Shown here: piece after piece, positions 1-9,878 of the stretch
Layout of the letters: each line of letters starts with the position of its first letter
Position numbering within the stretch: position 1 is the stretch's first letter
NCBI RefSeq assembly: GCF_001612845.1
Contig: NZ_BDBF01000049.1
Span: forward strand, 1-64,000
Length of the DNA: 64,000 nucleotides
Reading direction: 5' to 3'
Source: Nocardia elegans NBRC 108235
GTDB lineage: Bacteria > Actinomycetota > Actinomycetes > Mycobacteriales > Mycobacteriaceae
Notes under the pieces: generated by a model
Seen by the model: the letters and a program-made list of their open reading frames with translations, nothing else
What the model was told of the DNA's origin: nothing
Databases searched by the model: none
Program-made: the position numbers and the translations under genes

Positions 1-468
1 GCCGACCTTGTTCGCGATCCCGGCCTTCACGTTGGCCTCGTGCACCACCAGCGGCACCCGGCGCGAGCGCCGCAGCACTCCCCCACCGGCCGCGAGGTAG
101 GCGGGCACCGAGACGTAGCCGCCGAATCCGATGATCACATCGGCCTCGACCGCGTCGATCACCGCGCGGGTGCGGGCGACCGCGGAGCGGACCCGGCCGG
201 GCAGGCGCAGCAGGTCGGCGGTGGGTTTACGCGGCAGCGGGACCGGCGGAATCAACTCCAGCGGATAGCCGCGTTCGGGGATCAGCGTCGTCTCCAGCCC
301 GCGCTGGGTGCCCAGTGCGGTGATCCGGATCGAGGGATCCAGCCGGCGCAGTGCGTCCGCGACCGCCATCGCGGGTTCGATATGCCCGGCCGTGCCCCCA
401 CCGGCGACGATCACCGAGAGCGTCCGTTGCCCGGAACCCGTCGTGCCGCCGCTCTCGCCGGTTGTCAC
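1..468 (-). CDS. murG: MurG, UDP-GlcNAc:lipid I GlcNAc transferase (partial)
   Basis: MurG adds GlcNAc from UDP-GlcNAc to lipid I on the inner face of the membrane, making lipid II for peptidoglycan. About 156 N-terminal residues are present; the C-terminal part lies beyond the window edge. The GTG start at 468 is chosen because it overlaps the ftsW stop as GTGA and precedes the family's glycine-rich loop GGGTAGHIEPA, which begins near residue 22. The gene is the last one visible in the minus-strand dcw operon, directly after ftsW as in mycobacteria. Identity is secure from the loop plus context; nothing can be said about the catalytic C-terminal domain. Confidence 0.95.
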   Translation of the reverse strand, partial: MTTGESGGTTGSGQRTLSVIVAGGGTAGHIEPAMAVADALRRLDPSIRITALGTQRGLETTLIPERGYPLELIPPVPLPRKPTADLLRLPGRVRSAVARTRAVIDAVEADVIIGFGGYVSVPAYLAAGGGVLRRSRRVPLVVHEANVKAGIANKVG

Positions 469-1988
469 CTCGAATTACCTCGTTCTCTCGCATGTGTCAT
501 CGGATAGCTGGGCTCCCAGGCCCGGGTCGTGCGCCACGACGACGCTCCGCGCGCCTCCCGCCGCCCGGCGTCGGCGCTGCGTCGTCGTGCCGAATCCGAA
601 TCTATCGACCGCCGGGGTATCGGCGCACCCCCACCCCGCGCCTGAGCGGCCCCGCGGGACGTGCCCGCGCCGGGCGACCGACCGGATTTGTCCGACCGCT
701 TGCGCGCCGGCGGCAGTTCCCGCCGGCGCGGGCCGGAGACCGCGCGGGCCCGGCCGGCGCGAGCGGGTGCGTAGGTTTCCGGGATCGGCAGCCGCAGCAA
801 CCGGCTGAACCGCCCGTCCTGCCCGGCCTTCAACGCGGCGATCGCCTCGGGTTCGTGCCGGGCCGCACTCGCGATCAGGCCGAACATTATCAACGTGATC
901 GCCAGCGACGAACCACCGGCCGACACCAGCGGCAACTGCAGGCCCGTCACCGGCAGCAGACCCACCACGTAGCCGATGTTGATCAGCGCCTGCCCGGTGA
1001 TCCAGGTGGTCGCGGCCGCGGTCAGCAATCGCAGGAACGGATCGGCCGACCGGCTGGCGATGCGCAGGCCGACGAAGACGAACAGCGCGAAAAGCCCCAG
1101 CACCAGGGCACATCCGAGAAATCCGAGTTCCTCGCCGATGATGGCGAAGATGAAGTCGTTGTGCGCGTTGGGCAGATAACTCCACTTGGCCCGGCTCTGG
1201 CCGAGCCCGCGCCCCCAGATCCCACCGTCGGCGAGGGAGAACAGCGCCTGGCGCGCCTGATAGCCGATGCCCTGTGGATCGTCGCCGGGATTGAAGAACG
1301 CGCGCATGCGATCGGACCGATAGCCGGCCGACAGCGCCAGAATTCCCGCCGCGACCGCACCCGAGACCGCGATGGTCACGAACAGCCGCACCGGCAACCC
1401 GCCGAACCACAACAGCGCTACCAGCACCAGGCCGACCGCGATGGTCGTCGACAGGTTCGGTTCCAGCACGATCAGCAGACAGACCAGCAGACCGGCCGGC
1501 ACCAGCGGCACCAGAATGTCCTTGTAGCCGGTCTGGTCGCTGCGGCGGGTCGCCAGCAGGTGCGCACCCCACAGGATCAGGGTGACCTTCACGATCTCCG
1601 ACGGCTGCACCGAGACGAATCCGAGGTCGAACCAGCGCCGCGATCCCTGTACCTGCGAACCGATGCCGGGAATCAGCACCAGCACCAGCAACAGCACCGA
1701 CGCCGCGAACAGCGGGAACGACAGCTGCCGCAGCACGCGCATCGGGATCCGCAGCGCCACGTAGAACAGCGCCGCGCCCAGGGCCGCGAAGAACGCCTGC
1801 TGCATGAACAGCGAATACGCCGAACCGCCGTCGGCGTAGGCCTCCACGCTGGATGCCGACAGCACCATCACCAGCCCGAGCACGGTGAGCAGGGTGGCGA
1901 TGGTGACGACCAGGTGGAAATCGGCCAGCGGGCGCGCCAGCCAGGCACCGAACCAGGTGCCCACGGGCTTGCGCGCCGGTTTCGTCAC
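465..1988 (-). CDS. ftsW: FtsW, SEDS-family septal peptidoglycan glycosyltransferase
   Basis: FtsW polymerises lipid II at the division septum together with the class B PBP FtsI. The protein is 507 aa with about ten hydrophobic segments between residues 25 and 390. The SEDS signature is clear: GIWGRGLGQS near residues 257-266 and NDFIFAIIGEELG near 277-289. A basic, Pro/Arg/Ala-rich tail of about 110 residues follows the last membrane segment, longer than in E. coli but usual for Mycobacteriales. The GTG start overlaps the murD stop (GTGA) and the stop overlaps the murG start, so translation is coupled on both sides. RodA is the alternative SEDS family; the dcw position favours FtsW. Confidence 0.95.
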   Translation of the reverse strand: MTKPARKPVGTWFGAWLARPLADFHLVVTIATLLTVLGLVMVLSASSVEAYADGGSAYSLFMQQAFFAALGAALFYVALRIPMRVLRQLSFPLFAASVLLLVLVLIPGIGSQVQGSRRWFDLGFVSVQPSEIVKVTLILWGAHLLATRRSDQTGYKDILVPLVPAGLLVCLLIVLEPNLSTTIAVGLVLVALLWFGGLPVRLFVTIAVSGAVAAGILALSAGYRSDRMRAFFNPGDDPQGIGYQARQALFSLADGGIWGRGLGQSRAKWSYLPNAHNDFIFAIIGEELGFLGCALVLGLFALFVFVGLRIASRSADPFLRLLTAAATTWITGQALINIGYVVGLLPVTGLQLPLVSAGGSSLAITLIMFGLIASAARHEPEAIAALKAGQDGRFSRLLRLPIPETYAPARAGRARAVSGPRRRELPPARKRSDKSGRSPGAGTSRGAAQARGGGAPIPRRSIDSDSARRRSADAGRREARGASSWRTTRAWEPSYPMTHARERGNSR

Positions 1989-3490
1989 TGCTGGCTCCCG
2001 ATATCTCTCTCGTCCAGGGCCTGCACCGCCGCCACGAAACTGCGGCCGCGGTGGGTGTAGTCGGCGAACATGTCCAGGGAGGCCGCGGCCGGGGCGAGCA
2101 GGACGGTGTCACCGCGCCCCGCGTATCCGGCGGCGATGCGTACCGCGCGGGCCATCACCGCGTCGGCGCCGTCGATCTCGGCGACCAGAGAGGCCGTGGA
2201 GGGTTCCCCGCTCATCTGTGCATCGTCACCCGAACCGAGCTCGACCACCGGGACATCCGGCGCGTGTCGCGCCATTGCCGCCGCGATGATCGGCGCGTCC
2301 TGACCGAAGACCACCGCGGCGACGAGGCGCTCGGCGACCTCCTCGATCAGATCGTCGATATGGGCGCCCTTGAGCTGACCACCGGCGATCCACACCACCT
2401 GCGGATGCGCCAGGATCGACGACCGCGCGGCGTGCGGATTGGTCGCCTTCGAATCGTCGACGAATCCGACTCCGGCCAGTTCCCGTACGAAGGCGGCGCG
2501 ATGCGGGCCCACCTTGTGCTCGGCCAAGCCCTCCTTGACGAACTGCGGGGCCACGTCGATGGCGCGGGTCAGCGCGGCCGCGGCCAGCGCGTCGGCCACA
2601 CCGGCGGGTCCGGGCGGGCTGATATCGCCGACCTCGGCCAGGATCGCGGCCTTGGTGAAGGCGCGGTCCAGCAATTTACCGTCGACCACGCCGAGTTCGC
2701 CGTCGGCCGGCACCCCGATCCGGAAGCCGACGGTGCGGCGCGCCTTGGACTTTCGCGCCAGCGCGGCCGCGACGGGGTCGTCCAGGCCGACCACGCCGAC
2801 CCGTCCGGTCAGGGCACGCGCCTTGGCGGCGGCGTAGGCGTCGAGGCCGCCGTGCCAATCCAGATGATCCTCGGCCACATTCAGCACCACACCTGCCTCC
2901 GGGCGCACCGACGGCGCCCAGTGCAGCTGGAACGACGACAGCTCGACCGCGAGGATCTGCGGCCCCGGGGTGCGGCGCAGCGCGTCCAGGATCGGCAGTC
3001 CGATATTGCCGCAGGCGACGCTGGGCAACCCGGCCGCGCGCAGAATGGCGTGGGTCATCTGGGTAGTGGTGGTCTTACCGTTGGTTCCGGTGATCACCAG
3101 CCATTTGCGCACCGGACCGTAGAGCCGGGCCTGATCCACCCACCAGGCGAATTCCACATCGCCCCAGACCGGAATGCCCTCGGTGACCGCGGAGACCAGC
3201 ACCGGCGAACCCGGTCGCCAGCCCGGGCTGGTGATGACCAGCGCGAACCGTTCCAGCGCACCGGGTTCGACCAGTTCGGCGGCGGTGGCGGTGTCGAGGC
3301 CGAGTTCGGCGGCCTCGGCCATCGCCTTCTCCCCGGCGTCGGTGACGACGGGGCGGGCGCCGATATCGCGCAGCGGCTCGATCAGCGAGCGGCCCGACAC
3401 CCCCCATCCCGCGACGAGAACGTCACGGCCACGCAGAAATTCGAGCATGGGACCCGGTGATCGCAGGGCCCGCGGAGTATGTTCGACCAT
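1985..3490 (-). CDS. murD: MurD, UDP-MurNAc-L-alanine:D-glutamate ligase
   Basis: MurD is the cytoplasmic Mur ligase that adds D-Glu to UDP-MurNAc-L-Ala using ATP. The protein is 501 aa. An N-terminal Rossmann-like domain begins at residues 23-34 (VLVAGWGVSGRS). The ATP loop GTNGKTTTT lies near residues 135-143, followed by the central NVAEDHLDWH stretch typical of MurD. The ATG at 3490 is only 6 nt downstream of the mraY stop. A second ATG at residue 15 (MLEFLRGRD) starts nearer to where the domain begins and is an alternative. The stop overlaps the ftsW GTG. Domain order and length are normal. Confidence 0.95.
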   Translation of the reverse strand: MVEHTPRALRSPGPMLEFLRGRDVLVAGWGVSGRSLIEPLRDIGARPVVTDAGEKAMAEAAELGLDTATAAELVEPGALERFALVITSPGWRPGSPVLVSAVTEGIPVWGDVEFAWWVDQARLYGPVRKWLVITGTNGKTTTTQMTHAILRAAGLPSVACGNIGLPILDALRRTPGPQILAVELSSFQLHWAPSVRPEAGVVLNVAEDHLDWHGGLDAYAAAKARALTGRVGVVGLDDPVAAALARKSKARRTVGFRIGVPADGELGVVDGKLLDRAFTKAAILAEVGDISPPGPAGVADALAAAALTRAIDVAPQFVKEGLAEHKVGPHRAAFVRELAGVGFVDDSKATNPHAARSSILAHPQVVWIAGGQLKGAHIDDLIEEVAERLVAAVVFGQDAPIIAAAMARHAPDVPVVELGSGDDAQMSGEPSTASLVAEIDGADAVMARAVRIAAGYAGRGDTVLLAPAAASLDMFADYTHRGRSFVAAVQALDERDIGSQQ

Positions 3491-3496
3491 CGCTGC

Positions 3497-4573
3497 TTAC
3501 CCGACCTGAGAGAGGTATTCGCTGTAGAACAAGCCCAGACCCACCGCCGCCGCGATTCCGGCGAGCAGCCAGAACCGAATGATGACCGTCGTCTCCGCCC
3601 ATTTGCTCAACTCGAAATGGTGATGGAACGGCGCCATCTTGAACAACCGGTTGCGGGTGGTCCGGAACACCGCCACCTGCAGCACCACCGACACGGTCTC
3701 GGCGACGAACAGCGCGCCGATCACGACCATGAGCAGTTCGGTGCGGGTGGTGATCGACAATCCGGCCAGCAGGCCACCGAGGGCCAGCGAACCGGTATCG
3801 CCCATGAAGATCTTGGCGGGAGCCGCATTCCACCACAGGAATCCGATGCACGCCGCCGCGCCCGCGGCACACACCAGCGCCAGATCCAGCGGATCGCGCA
3901 CGTTGTAGCAGCCGGCCTCGGCCTTGAACTCGCAGGCGTGGTAGTACTGCCAGAACGTGATGATCACGTAGGCGCCCAGCACCAGGCTCATCGAACCCGC
4001 GGCCAGGCCGTCCAGGCCGTCGGTCAGATTCACCGCGTTCGACCACGCGACCACGACCAGGCAGACGAACGCCAGGAAGATGATCACGCTCATCGAGACG
4101 GTGTTGATCTCGCGCACGTACGACAGATGCCGGCTGGCCGGGGTGCGCCCGCCCGCGCCGCGGAACTGCAGCGCGAGCACCCCGAAGATCACCGCGGCGC
4201 CGAGCTGGCCGATGTACTTACCGGCGGCGGTCAGGCCCAGGTTGCGCTGTTTGCGCAGTTTGATGAAGTCGTCGATGAAGCCGACCACGCCGAGCGCGGT
4301 GGCCAGACCGAGCACCAGCAGACCCGAGACAGAGGGCCCGTCGGCGTGATAGCCGATCCCGATCAGATGCGAGCCCAGATATCCGGCCCACATGCCGATC
4401 AGGATCGCGACGCCGCCCATGGTCGGGGTGCCGCGCTTGGCCTGATGACTCTCGGGGCCGTCGATACGGATCTCCTGGCCGAATCCGCGGCGGGCGAACA
4501 TGCGGATCAGCAGCGGCGTCAGCAGGATCGATACCGCCAGCGCGATCCCCGCCGCGAACAGAATCTGCCTCAT
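3497..4573 (-). CDS. mraY: MraY, phospho-MurNAc-pentapeptide translocase
   Basis: MraY transfers phospho-MurNAc-pentapeptide from UDP to decaprenyl phosphate, forming lipid I in the membrane. The protein is 358 aa with about ten membrane segments. Family motifs visible are KRGTPTMGG (residues 46-54), the catalytic DDFIKLRKQRNLGL (101-114), NLTDGLDGLA, GDTGSLALGG and the PFHHHFE loop near the C-terminus. The ATG at 4573 overlaps the murF stop (ATGA); the frame is open 19 codons further upstream, but that part is not membrane-like and lies inside murF. Start and identity are both well supported. Confidence 0.96.
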   Translation of the reverse strand: MRQILFAAGIALAVSILLTPLLIRMFARRGFGQEIRIDGPESHQAKRGTPTMGGVAILIGMWAGYLGSHLIGIGYHADGPSVSGLLVLGLATALGVVGFIDDFIKLRKQRNLGLTAAGKYIGQLGAAVIFGVLALQFRGAGGRTPASRHLSYVREINTVSMSVIIFLAFVCLVVVAWSNAVNLTDGLDGLAAGSMSLVLGAYVIITFWQYYHACEFKAEAGCYNVRDPLDLALVCAAGAAACIGFLWWNAAPAKIFMGDTGSLALGGLLAGLSITTRTELLMVVIGALFVAETVSVVLQVAVFRTTRNRLFKMAPFHHHFELSKWAETTVIIRFWLLAGIAAAVGLGLFYSEYLSQVG

Positions 4574-6090
4574 CCAGCTGCCTCCGTGCCCTGCCCACCC
4601 GATGCGAGCACGTGCTGCGCCACCGCCCACAGACCGGCGGAGTTCGACGCTTTGACCAGTACCACGTCACCGGCCGCGATCTCGTTGTCCAGCAGGGCGA
4701 TCGCGGATTCGATATCGGGTACGAGGATCGATTCCTCGCCCCACGAGCCTTCCATGACCGCGCCCTGGTGCAGCGCGCGGGCCGGGCGCCCGGTGCCGAC
4801 CACGATCAGCCGGTCGACGTCCAGCCGCACCGCGAGCCGTCCGATGTTGTCATGTTCGACGACCGATTCCTCGCCCAGTTCGGCCATTTCGCCCAGGACC
4901 GCCCAGCTGCGCCGGCCGCGCGGCGCATCCGGCGTACCGCCGGCGCGCGACATCGACACCAGCGCCTTGAGCGCGGCGCGCATGGAATCCGGATTGGCGT
5001 TGTAGGAGTCGTCGACGACGGTGACCCCGTCGGCCCGGGTCCGCACATCCATCCGGTGCGCCGAATCGACCGTCGCACCGGCCAGAGCCCGGGCCACGGT
5101 GTCGAGATCCGCACCGCATTCCAGCGCCACGGCGGCCGCGGCCAGCGCGTTCGAGATCTGGTGCTCGCCATACACCGCCAGATGCACCTCGGCGTGAGAC
5201 CCGTTGGCGTGCAAGGTGAATCGCGCCCGCGCCGCGGAGTCGAGCACGATGTCGGTGGCCCGCACGTCCGCGCCGGACGCCTGACCGAAGGTCACCACCC
5301 GGGCCCGGGTCCGCTCGGCCATGGCCGCCACCCGCGGGTCGTCGGCGTTGAGCACCGCGACGCCGGTGGGCGGGAGCGCTTCCACCAGTTCGCCTTTGGC
5401 CTGCGCGATGGCGTCCCGGCCGCCGAACTCACCCAGGTGCGCGGTGCCGACGTTGAGGACGACACCGATCCGCGGGGGTGCGATCTCGGTCAGCGCCTTG
5501 ATATGGCCCGGACCGCGCGCGGACAGTTCCAGCACCAGGAAGCGGGAGTCGGCTCCCGCGCGCAGCGCCGTCCACGGATGGCCCAGTTCGTTGTTGAAGG
5601 ATCCCGGCGGGGCGACCACCGCGCCCAGCGGCGCGAGCACGCGCGCCAGCAGATCCTTGGTGGAGGTCTTTCCGGCCGAACCGGTCACCCCGACCACGTT
5701 CAGGCCGGCGGCGGCCAGCCGGTCCACACTCGCCCGCGCCAATTTCGCCAGCGCCGCCAGCACCGCGGCGCCCGAGCCGTCGGTGTCGTGGGCCAGCACA
5801 TAGGAACGATTCGCCGACGCGCCGGCCGCGGGGGCGAAGGGTTCGACCACGATCGCCGGCACGCCGACCGGCCGCGCCGCCAGCACCGCCACCGCACCGG
5901 AGGCCACGGCCTTGCCCGCGTAGTCGTGCCCGTCGACATGCTCCCCCGGCAGGGCCAGGAACAGGTCGCCGGAATTGATTCGGCGCGAATCGAATTCGAC
6001 CGCACCGGTCACCGTCACCGCGGGATCGCTCACATCGTGCAGCGTGCCGCCGACGATCTCGGCGATCTCCCGCAGAGTCATTTCGATCAT
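4570..6090 (-). CDS. murF: MurF, UDP-MurNAc-tripeptide:D-Ala-D-Ala ligase
   Basis: MurF adds D-Ala-D-Ala to UDP-MurNAc-tripeptide, completing the cytoplasmic peptidoglycan precursor. The protein is 506 aa. The N-terminal substrate domain opens with IEMTLREIAEIVGG and contains EFDSRR. The ATP loop GVTGSAGKTST lies near residues 134-144. Later Mur-ligase motifs include NVGTAHLGEFG and DDSYNANPDSM. The start (6090) overlaps the murE stop as ATGA, and the stop overlaps the mraY ATG. An internal ATG at residue 4 is an equally workable start. The gene sits in its standard dcw position. Confidence 0.95.
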   Translation of the reverse strand: MIEMTLREIAEIVGGTLHDVSDPAVTVTGAVEFDSRRINSGDLFLALPGEHVDGHDYAGKAVASGAVAVLAARPVGVPAIVVEPFAPAAGASANRSYVLAHDTDGSGAAVLAALAKLARASVDRLAAAGLNVVGVTGSAGKTSTKDLLARVLAPLGAVVAPPGSFNNELGHPWTALRAGADSRFLVLELSARGPGHIKALTEIAPPRIGVVLNVGTAHLGEFGGRDAIAQAKGELVEALPPTGVAVLNADDPRVAAMAERTRARVVTFGQASGADVRATDIVLDSAARARFTLHANGSHAEVHLAVYGEHQISNALAAAAVALECGADLDTVARALAGATVDSAHRMDVRTRADGVTVVDDSYNANPDSMRAALKALVSMSRAGGTPDAPRGRRSWAVLGEMAELGEESVVEHDNIGRLAVRLDVDRLIVVGTGRPARALHQGAVMEGSWGEESILVPDIESAIALLDNEIAAGDVVLVKASNSAGLWAVAQHVLASGGQGTEAAG

Positions 6091-7748
6091 GAAACCGTCA
6101 GGTCTTTCGTTTTACGTTCCAGGGCCTGTCCCAGCACCTCACGGTCGTCGAACGGATACTTCACACCCGCAATCTCCTGCCCGGTCTCGTGTCCCTTACC
6201 TGCCACCAGCACCACATCCCCCGGCCGTGCCCAATCCACGGCGGCGGCGATGGCGGCGGCCCGATCGCCGATCTCGCGCACCTCACCGCGTTCGGCCTCG
6301 GCGATGCCCAGCGCGCCCGCGCGGATCGCGGCGCGGATCTCGGCCGGATCCTCGGTGCGCGGATTGTCGTCGGTGATGACCAGCAGTTCCGCGCCGCGCG
6401 CCGCGGTGGCGCCCATCAGCGGCCGCTTACCGGCGTCACGATCGCCACCGGCGCCCACGACCACGGCCAGGCGGCCGCCGGAGTCGCGCAGATGCCGGCG
6501 CAGCGTCGCGATCACCGATTCCACCGCGGCCGGCTTGTGCGCGTAGTCGACGACAGCCAGGAAATCCTGTCCCGCGTTCACCCGCTGCATCCGGCCGGGC
6601 ACATCCACCTCGCCCAGCGCCGCGGCCGCCACCGCCGCGTCGACACCCGCCGTGGCGCACACCGCGATCGCGAGCAGGCCGTTGGCGATGTTGTAGCGCC
6701 CAGGCAGCCGCAGCCGCGCCGGAATCTCGCCCGCGGGGCCGATCGCGGTGAACTGCTGCCCGCCGTCGGCCAGCGCGGCGGCGCCGGTCACCGTCCACTC
6801 CGGTTCGGTCTCCCCGGTCGGGCAGTCCGCGGTCGCCACGGTGACGACCCGGGCGCGCCCGCCCGCCTCCCGCGCCAGCCGCCGGCCCCAGGCGTCGTCC
6901 ACGCAGATCACGCAGGTGTCGGCCGCGACCTGTCGCTGCGGCGCGCCCGGATCCGGGACGAACAGCCGGCGCTTGGCGGCGAAGTAGTCCTCGAAATCGG
7001 CGTGGAAGTCCAGGTGATCCTGCGACAGATTCGTGAACGCGCCGACGGAGAAGTGCACACCGTCCACGCGGCCCAGCGCCAGCGCGTGGCTGGACACCTC
7101 CATCACCACGGCCTGCACGCCCTGTTCCACCATCAGCGCGAACATCGCGTGCAGCTGCGGCGCCTCCGGTGTGGTCAGCGCGCTGGGCACCCGGCGGTAC
7201 TCGACGGCGGCGCTCGCACCGGCCGCGGTCTCCTCCGGATTCGGATCGACGCGCCGCGCGATCCGCGTCTCGATCGTGCCGATCAGCGCGGTAGACAGCC
7301 CGGCCGCGGTCAGGCCCGCCTCCACCAGATACGAGGTGGTGGTCTTGCCCGAGGTGCCGGTGATGCCGATGACCTGTAGTCGCCGCGAGGGGTGACCGTA
7401 CACAGCCGCCGACAGCTCGCCGAGTACCGCGCGCGGATCGTCGTGCACGAGCACCGGCACATCCAGTTCGCCGATCAGCTCCGCCCCCGCGGCGTCGGTG
7501 AACACCGCGACGGCACCGCGCTCCACGGCGTCGGCGGCGAAGCGGGCGCCGTGAGCCTTGGCGCCGGCCAGACCTGCGAACAGGTCACCGGGCTGCACGG
7601 CATTCGAGCGCTGTTCGATGCCGGTGATCTCGATCCCGGCCGGGTCGCCGGAGTTCAGCCGCGCACCGGTCAGTTCGGCAACGGCCTGCACCGGCGTCGA
7701 CAACGCAACGGCGGGGCGAAGCACCTGCGGGCTGGGCTGCACGGGCAC
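6087..7748 (-). CDS. murE: MurE, UDP-MurNAc-L-Ala-D-Glu:meso-diaminopimelate ligase
   Basis: MurE adds the third stem-peptide residue. The ATP loop GITGTSGKTTTSY lies near residues 129-140. The motif DNPR near residues 461-464 is the signature of ligases that use meso-diaminopimelate rather than lysine, matching a DAP-type actinobacterial wall. The GTG at 7748 is chosen because AAAGGAG ends 4 nt upstream; a second GTG at 7742 is close behind. An ATG at 7772 would place this ribosome site inside the gene and is less likely. The protein is about 553 aa. The stop overlaps murF. About 200 bp separate it from ftsI, so an internal promoter is possible. Confidence 0.93.
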   Translation of the reverse strand: MPVQPSPQVLRPAVALSTPVQAVAELTGARLNSGDPAGIEITGIEQRSNAVQPGDLFAGLAGAKAHGARFAADAVERGAVAVFTDAAGAELIGELDVPVLVHDDPRAVLGELSAAVYGHPSRRLQVIGITGTSGKTTTSYLVEAGLTAAGLSTALIGTIETRIARRVDPNPEETAAGASAAVEYRRVPSALTTPEAPQLHAMFALMVEQGVQAVVMEVSSHALALGRVDGVHFSVGAFTNLSQDHLDFHADFEDYFAAKRRLFVPDPGAPQRQVAADTCVICVDDAWGRRLAREAGGRARVVTVATADCPTGETEPEWTVTGAAALADGGQQFTAIGPAGEIPARLRLPGRYNIANGLLAIAVCATAGVDAAVAAAALGEVDVPGRMQRVNAGQDFLAVVDYAHKPAAVESVIATLRRHLRDSGGRLAVVVGAGGDRDAGKRPLMGATAARGAELLVITDDNPRTEDPAEIRAAIRAGALGIAEAERGEVREIGDRAAAIAAAVDWARPGDVVLVAGKGHETGQEIAGVKYPFDDREVLGQALERKTKDLTVS

Positions 7749-7955
7749 CAGGCTCCTTTCGTGGGCGCACATCTGTGCATCGGGTCGAGATTCGGGGTCG
7801 GGGAGTCAGGTTACCTGTGGGGGATCGGCGGCCACGCAGCGTGGCCGCCTCGCGCGCACCGGCTCCTCGGCCTCACCGCGCCCGCACCCGCCCGTGCGGC
7901 GGGCCGCAGACGGACACCCACGGTTCCGAAACCGGACATTGAGCCGCGCACACCA

Positions 7956-9878
7956 CTACATCGCCTGGAGCACAAGCTGTTTCGGCGGCACGGTGGACGG
8001 CGGAATCCGATCGCGCTGCAGCGCCCAGGAGGCGATGCTGTGGAACAGCGGCGCCGCCGACTGCCCGCCACTGCCGTCGGTGCTGCGCACGGGTGCGTTC
8101 AACATGATGCCGATGACGTAGCGCGGATTGTCGGCCGGGGCGATTCCGGCGAAGGTGATCCAGTAGCGATCGCTGGAATAGCACTGGCATTTGTCGTCGA
8201 TCTGCTGCGCGGTTCCGGTCTTCCCGGCGATCTGATAGCCCTCGATCGCCGCGGGAGCGCCCGTACCCTGCTGATAACCCATCGGATCGCGCTGCACCAC
8301 GGCCTGGAACATCTGCCGCAGCGTACTCGCGGTCCGCGGGCTCACCACCCGCACGCCGTCCGGCTGCGGTTCGCCGGTGCGGTGCCCGTCGGGGCCGATC
8401 ACGTCCTTGACGATGCGCGGCGGGATCCGCACACCGTCGTTGGCGATGGCCTGGTACATCCCGGTCATCTGCAGCAGCGTCATCGAAAGGCCCTGTCCGA
8501 TGGGCAGATTCGCGAACGTCGAGCCGGACCACTGGTCGCGCGGGGGCACGATGCCACCGCTCTCGCCGGGCAGTCCGACACCGGTGCGCTGCCCCAGGCC
8601 GAAACGCTTGACCATATCCGCGAAGCGGTCCTCACCGACCCGCTGCGCGAGCATCAGCGTGCCCACATTCGACGACTTACCGAAGATGCCGGTGGTGGTG
8701 TAGGGCATCACGCCGTGCGACCACGCGTCGTGCACGACCACACCGCCCATGTGGATCTCACCGGGGACCTGGTGCACCTCGTCCGGATTGGTCAGGCCGT
8801 ACTCGATGGAGGCCGCCGCGGTGATGATCTTGTTCACCGAACCGGGCTCGTAGGCATTGGTCACCGACGGATTGCCGATATCGGCCGAGGCCCAGAACTT
8901 CGGATCCTGCGCCGGATTGAAGGTGTTGTCGTTGGCCATGGCCAGCACCTGGCCGGTGTGGGCGTCCAGCACCACCGCCGAGGCGTCCTGCGCGCCGGAT
9001 TTGTCCTTGGCCTCCTGGACCTGCTGCTGCACGTGGTACTGCAGATCGGAGTCGAGGGTCAGTTCCACATCGGAGCCGTTGACCGCGGGCACCTTGTCCC
9101 GCTCGCTGCCGGGGATGACCGCCCCGTCGGAGCCGCGATCGTAGGTATGCGAACCGTCGGTGCCGGCCAGCGTCGCGTCCATCGACGCCTCGAGCCCCAC
9201 CTGGCCGTGCCCGTCCCAGCCGGTCGCGCCCACCACGTTGGCCGCCAGCGCGCCGCCCGGATAGACCGGCGTGTCCTGACGTTCGGTCCCCACTTCGGGG
9301 AACTTCTCGGTGATCTCGTCGGCGACCCGGGAGTCGACGTTGTAGGCCAGATAGGTGAACTGGTCGTCGCTGCGCAGTTTGGCGAGCAGTTCCGCTTCGG
9401 GGGGCGCGTCCTTGCCCAGCTTCTCGTGGATCGTCTTGGCGATCTCCTCCAGACGCTTGTCGACCTCGGGCGCCTTGTCGCTCTTCGCCCGCGCGTCGGC
9501 CAGATCCTTGCGCACGGCCACCGGCCGGAAGTGGAGCTTCTTGGTCACGACGGTGAACGCGAGCCTGCGGCCGTCCCGATCGAGGATGGCGCCGCGTTGC
9601 GCCCAGTCGGTCTGATGCACCGTGCGCTGGCTGGCCGCCTCGGCCGACAGGTTGGGCGCGGAAAACGTTTGCAGCCAGAGCAATTGCATCGCGACGACGA
9701 GCAGCGCCACCAGCATGAGGACGCGTCCGACTCCGAACCGCAGCCGCGTGGAGGCATCCGCGGGTGAACCCGCCCGCGGCCGGGGAGTGCGACGCGGCCG
9801 GGCGGGCGTGGATCGCACACCCGCCCGGCCGCGTCCTGTGGCACCCCCGCCGGTTCTGCCTCCGCCGCGGCCGGTCAT
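7956..9878 (-). CDS. ftsI: FtsI/PbpB, septal class B penicillin-binding protein
   Basis: This is the transpeptidase that crosslinks septal peptidoglycan, working with FtsW. The protein is 640 aa: a basic disordered N-terminus (1-45), one membrane anchor (about 50-70), a PBP dimerisation domain, then the transpeptidase domain. Active-site motifs are all present: SVNK with the nucleophilic serine near residue 347, SSN near 402-404 and KTGTAQ near 553-558. The start overlaps the ftsL stop (ATGA). Two cysteines (DDKCQCYS) lie just after the KTG motif. Downstream spacing to murE is about 200 bp. Mycobacteria call this gene pbpB. Confidence 0.95.
   Translation of the reverse strand: MTGRGGGRTGGGATGRGRAGVRSTPARPRRTPRPRAGSPADASTRLRFGVGRVLMLVALLVVAMQLLWLQTFSAPNLSAEAASQRTVHQTDWAQRGAILDRDGRRLAFTVVTKKLHFRPVAVRKDLADARAKSDKAPEVDKRLEEIAKTIHEKLGKDAPPEAELLAKLRSDDQFTYLAYNVDSRVADEITEKFPEVGTERQDTPVYPGGALAANVVGATGWDGHGQVGLEASMDATLAGTDGSHTYDRGSDGAVIPGSERDKVPAVNGSDVELTLDSDLQYHVQQQVQEAKDKSGAQDASAVVLDAHTGQVLAMANDNTFNPAQDPKFWASADIGNPSVTNAYEPGSVNKIITAAASIEYGLTNPDEVHQVPGEIHMGGVVVHDAWSHGVMPYTTTGIFGKSSNVGTLMLAQRVGEDRFADMVKRFGLGQRTGVGLPGESGGIVPPRDQWSGSTFANLPIGQGLSMTLLQMTGMYQAIANDGVRIPPRIVKDVIGPDGHRTGEPQPDGVRVVSPRTASTLRQMFQAVVQRDPMGYQQGTGAPAAIEGYQIAGKTGTAQQIDDKCQCYSSDRYWITFAGIAPADNPRYVIGIMLNAPVRSTDGSGGQSAAPLFHSIASWALQRDRIPPSTVPPKQLVLQAM

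Noticed and set aside
351..2060. Long plus-strand frame opposite ftsW (569 codons)
   Set aside because: Translation is Arg/Gln/His-rich with no fold or motif. It mirrors the codon bias of ftsW on the other strand, the usual antisense artefact at high GC.
4612..6546. Long plus-strand frame opposite murF/murE (644 codons)
   Set aside because: Low-complexity Arg/Gly/His product, no ribosome site, fully antisense to two secure genes.
7392..9767. 791-codon plus-strand frame opposite murE and ftsI
   Set aside because: The longest open frame in the region but antisense to enzymes whose active-site motifs are certain; no protein-like pattern.
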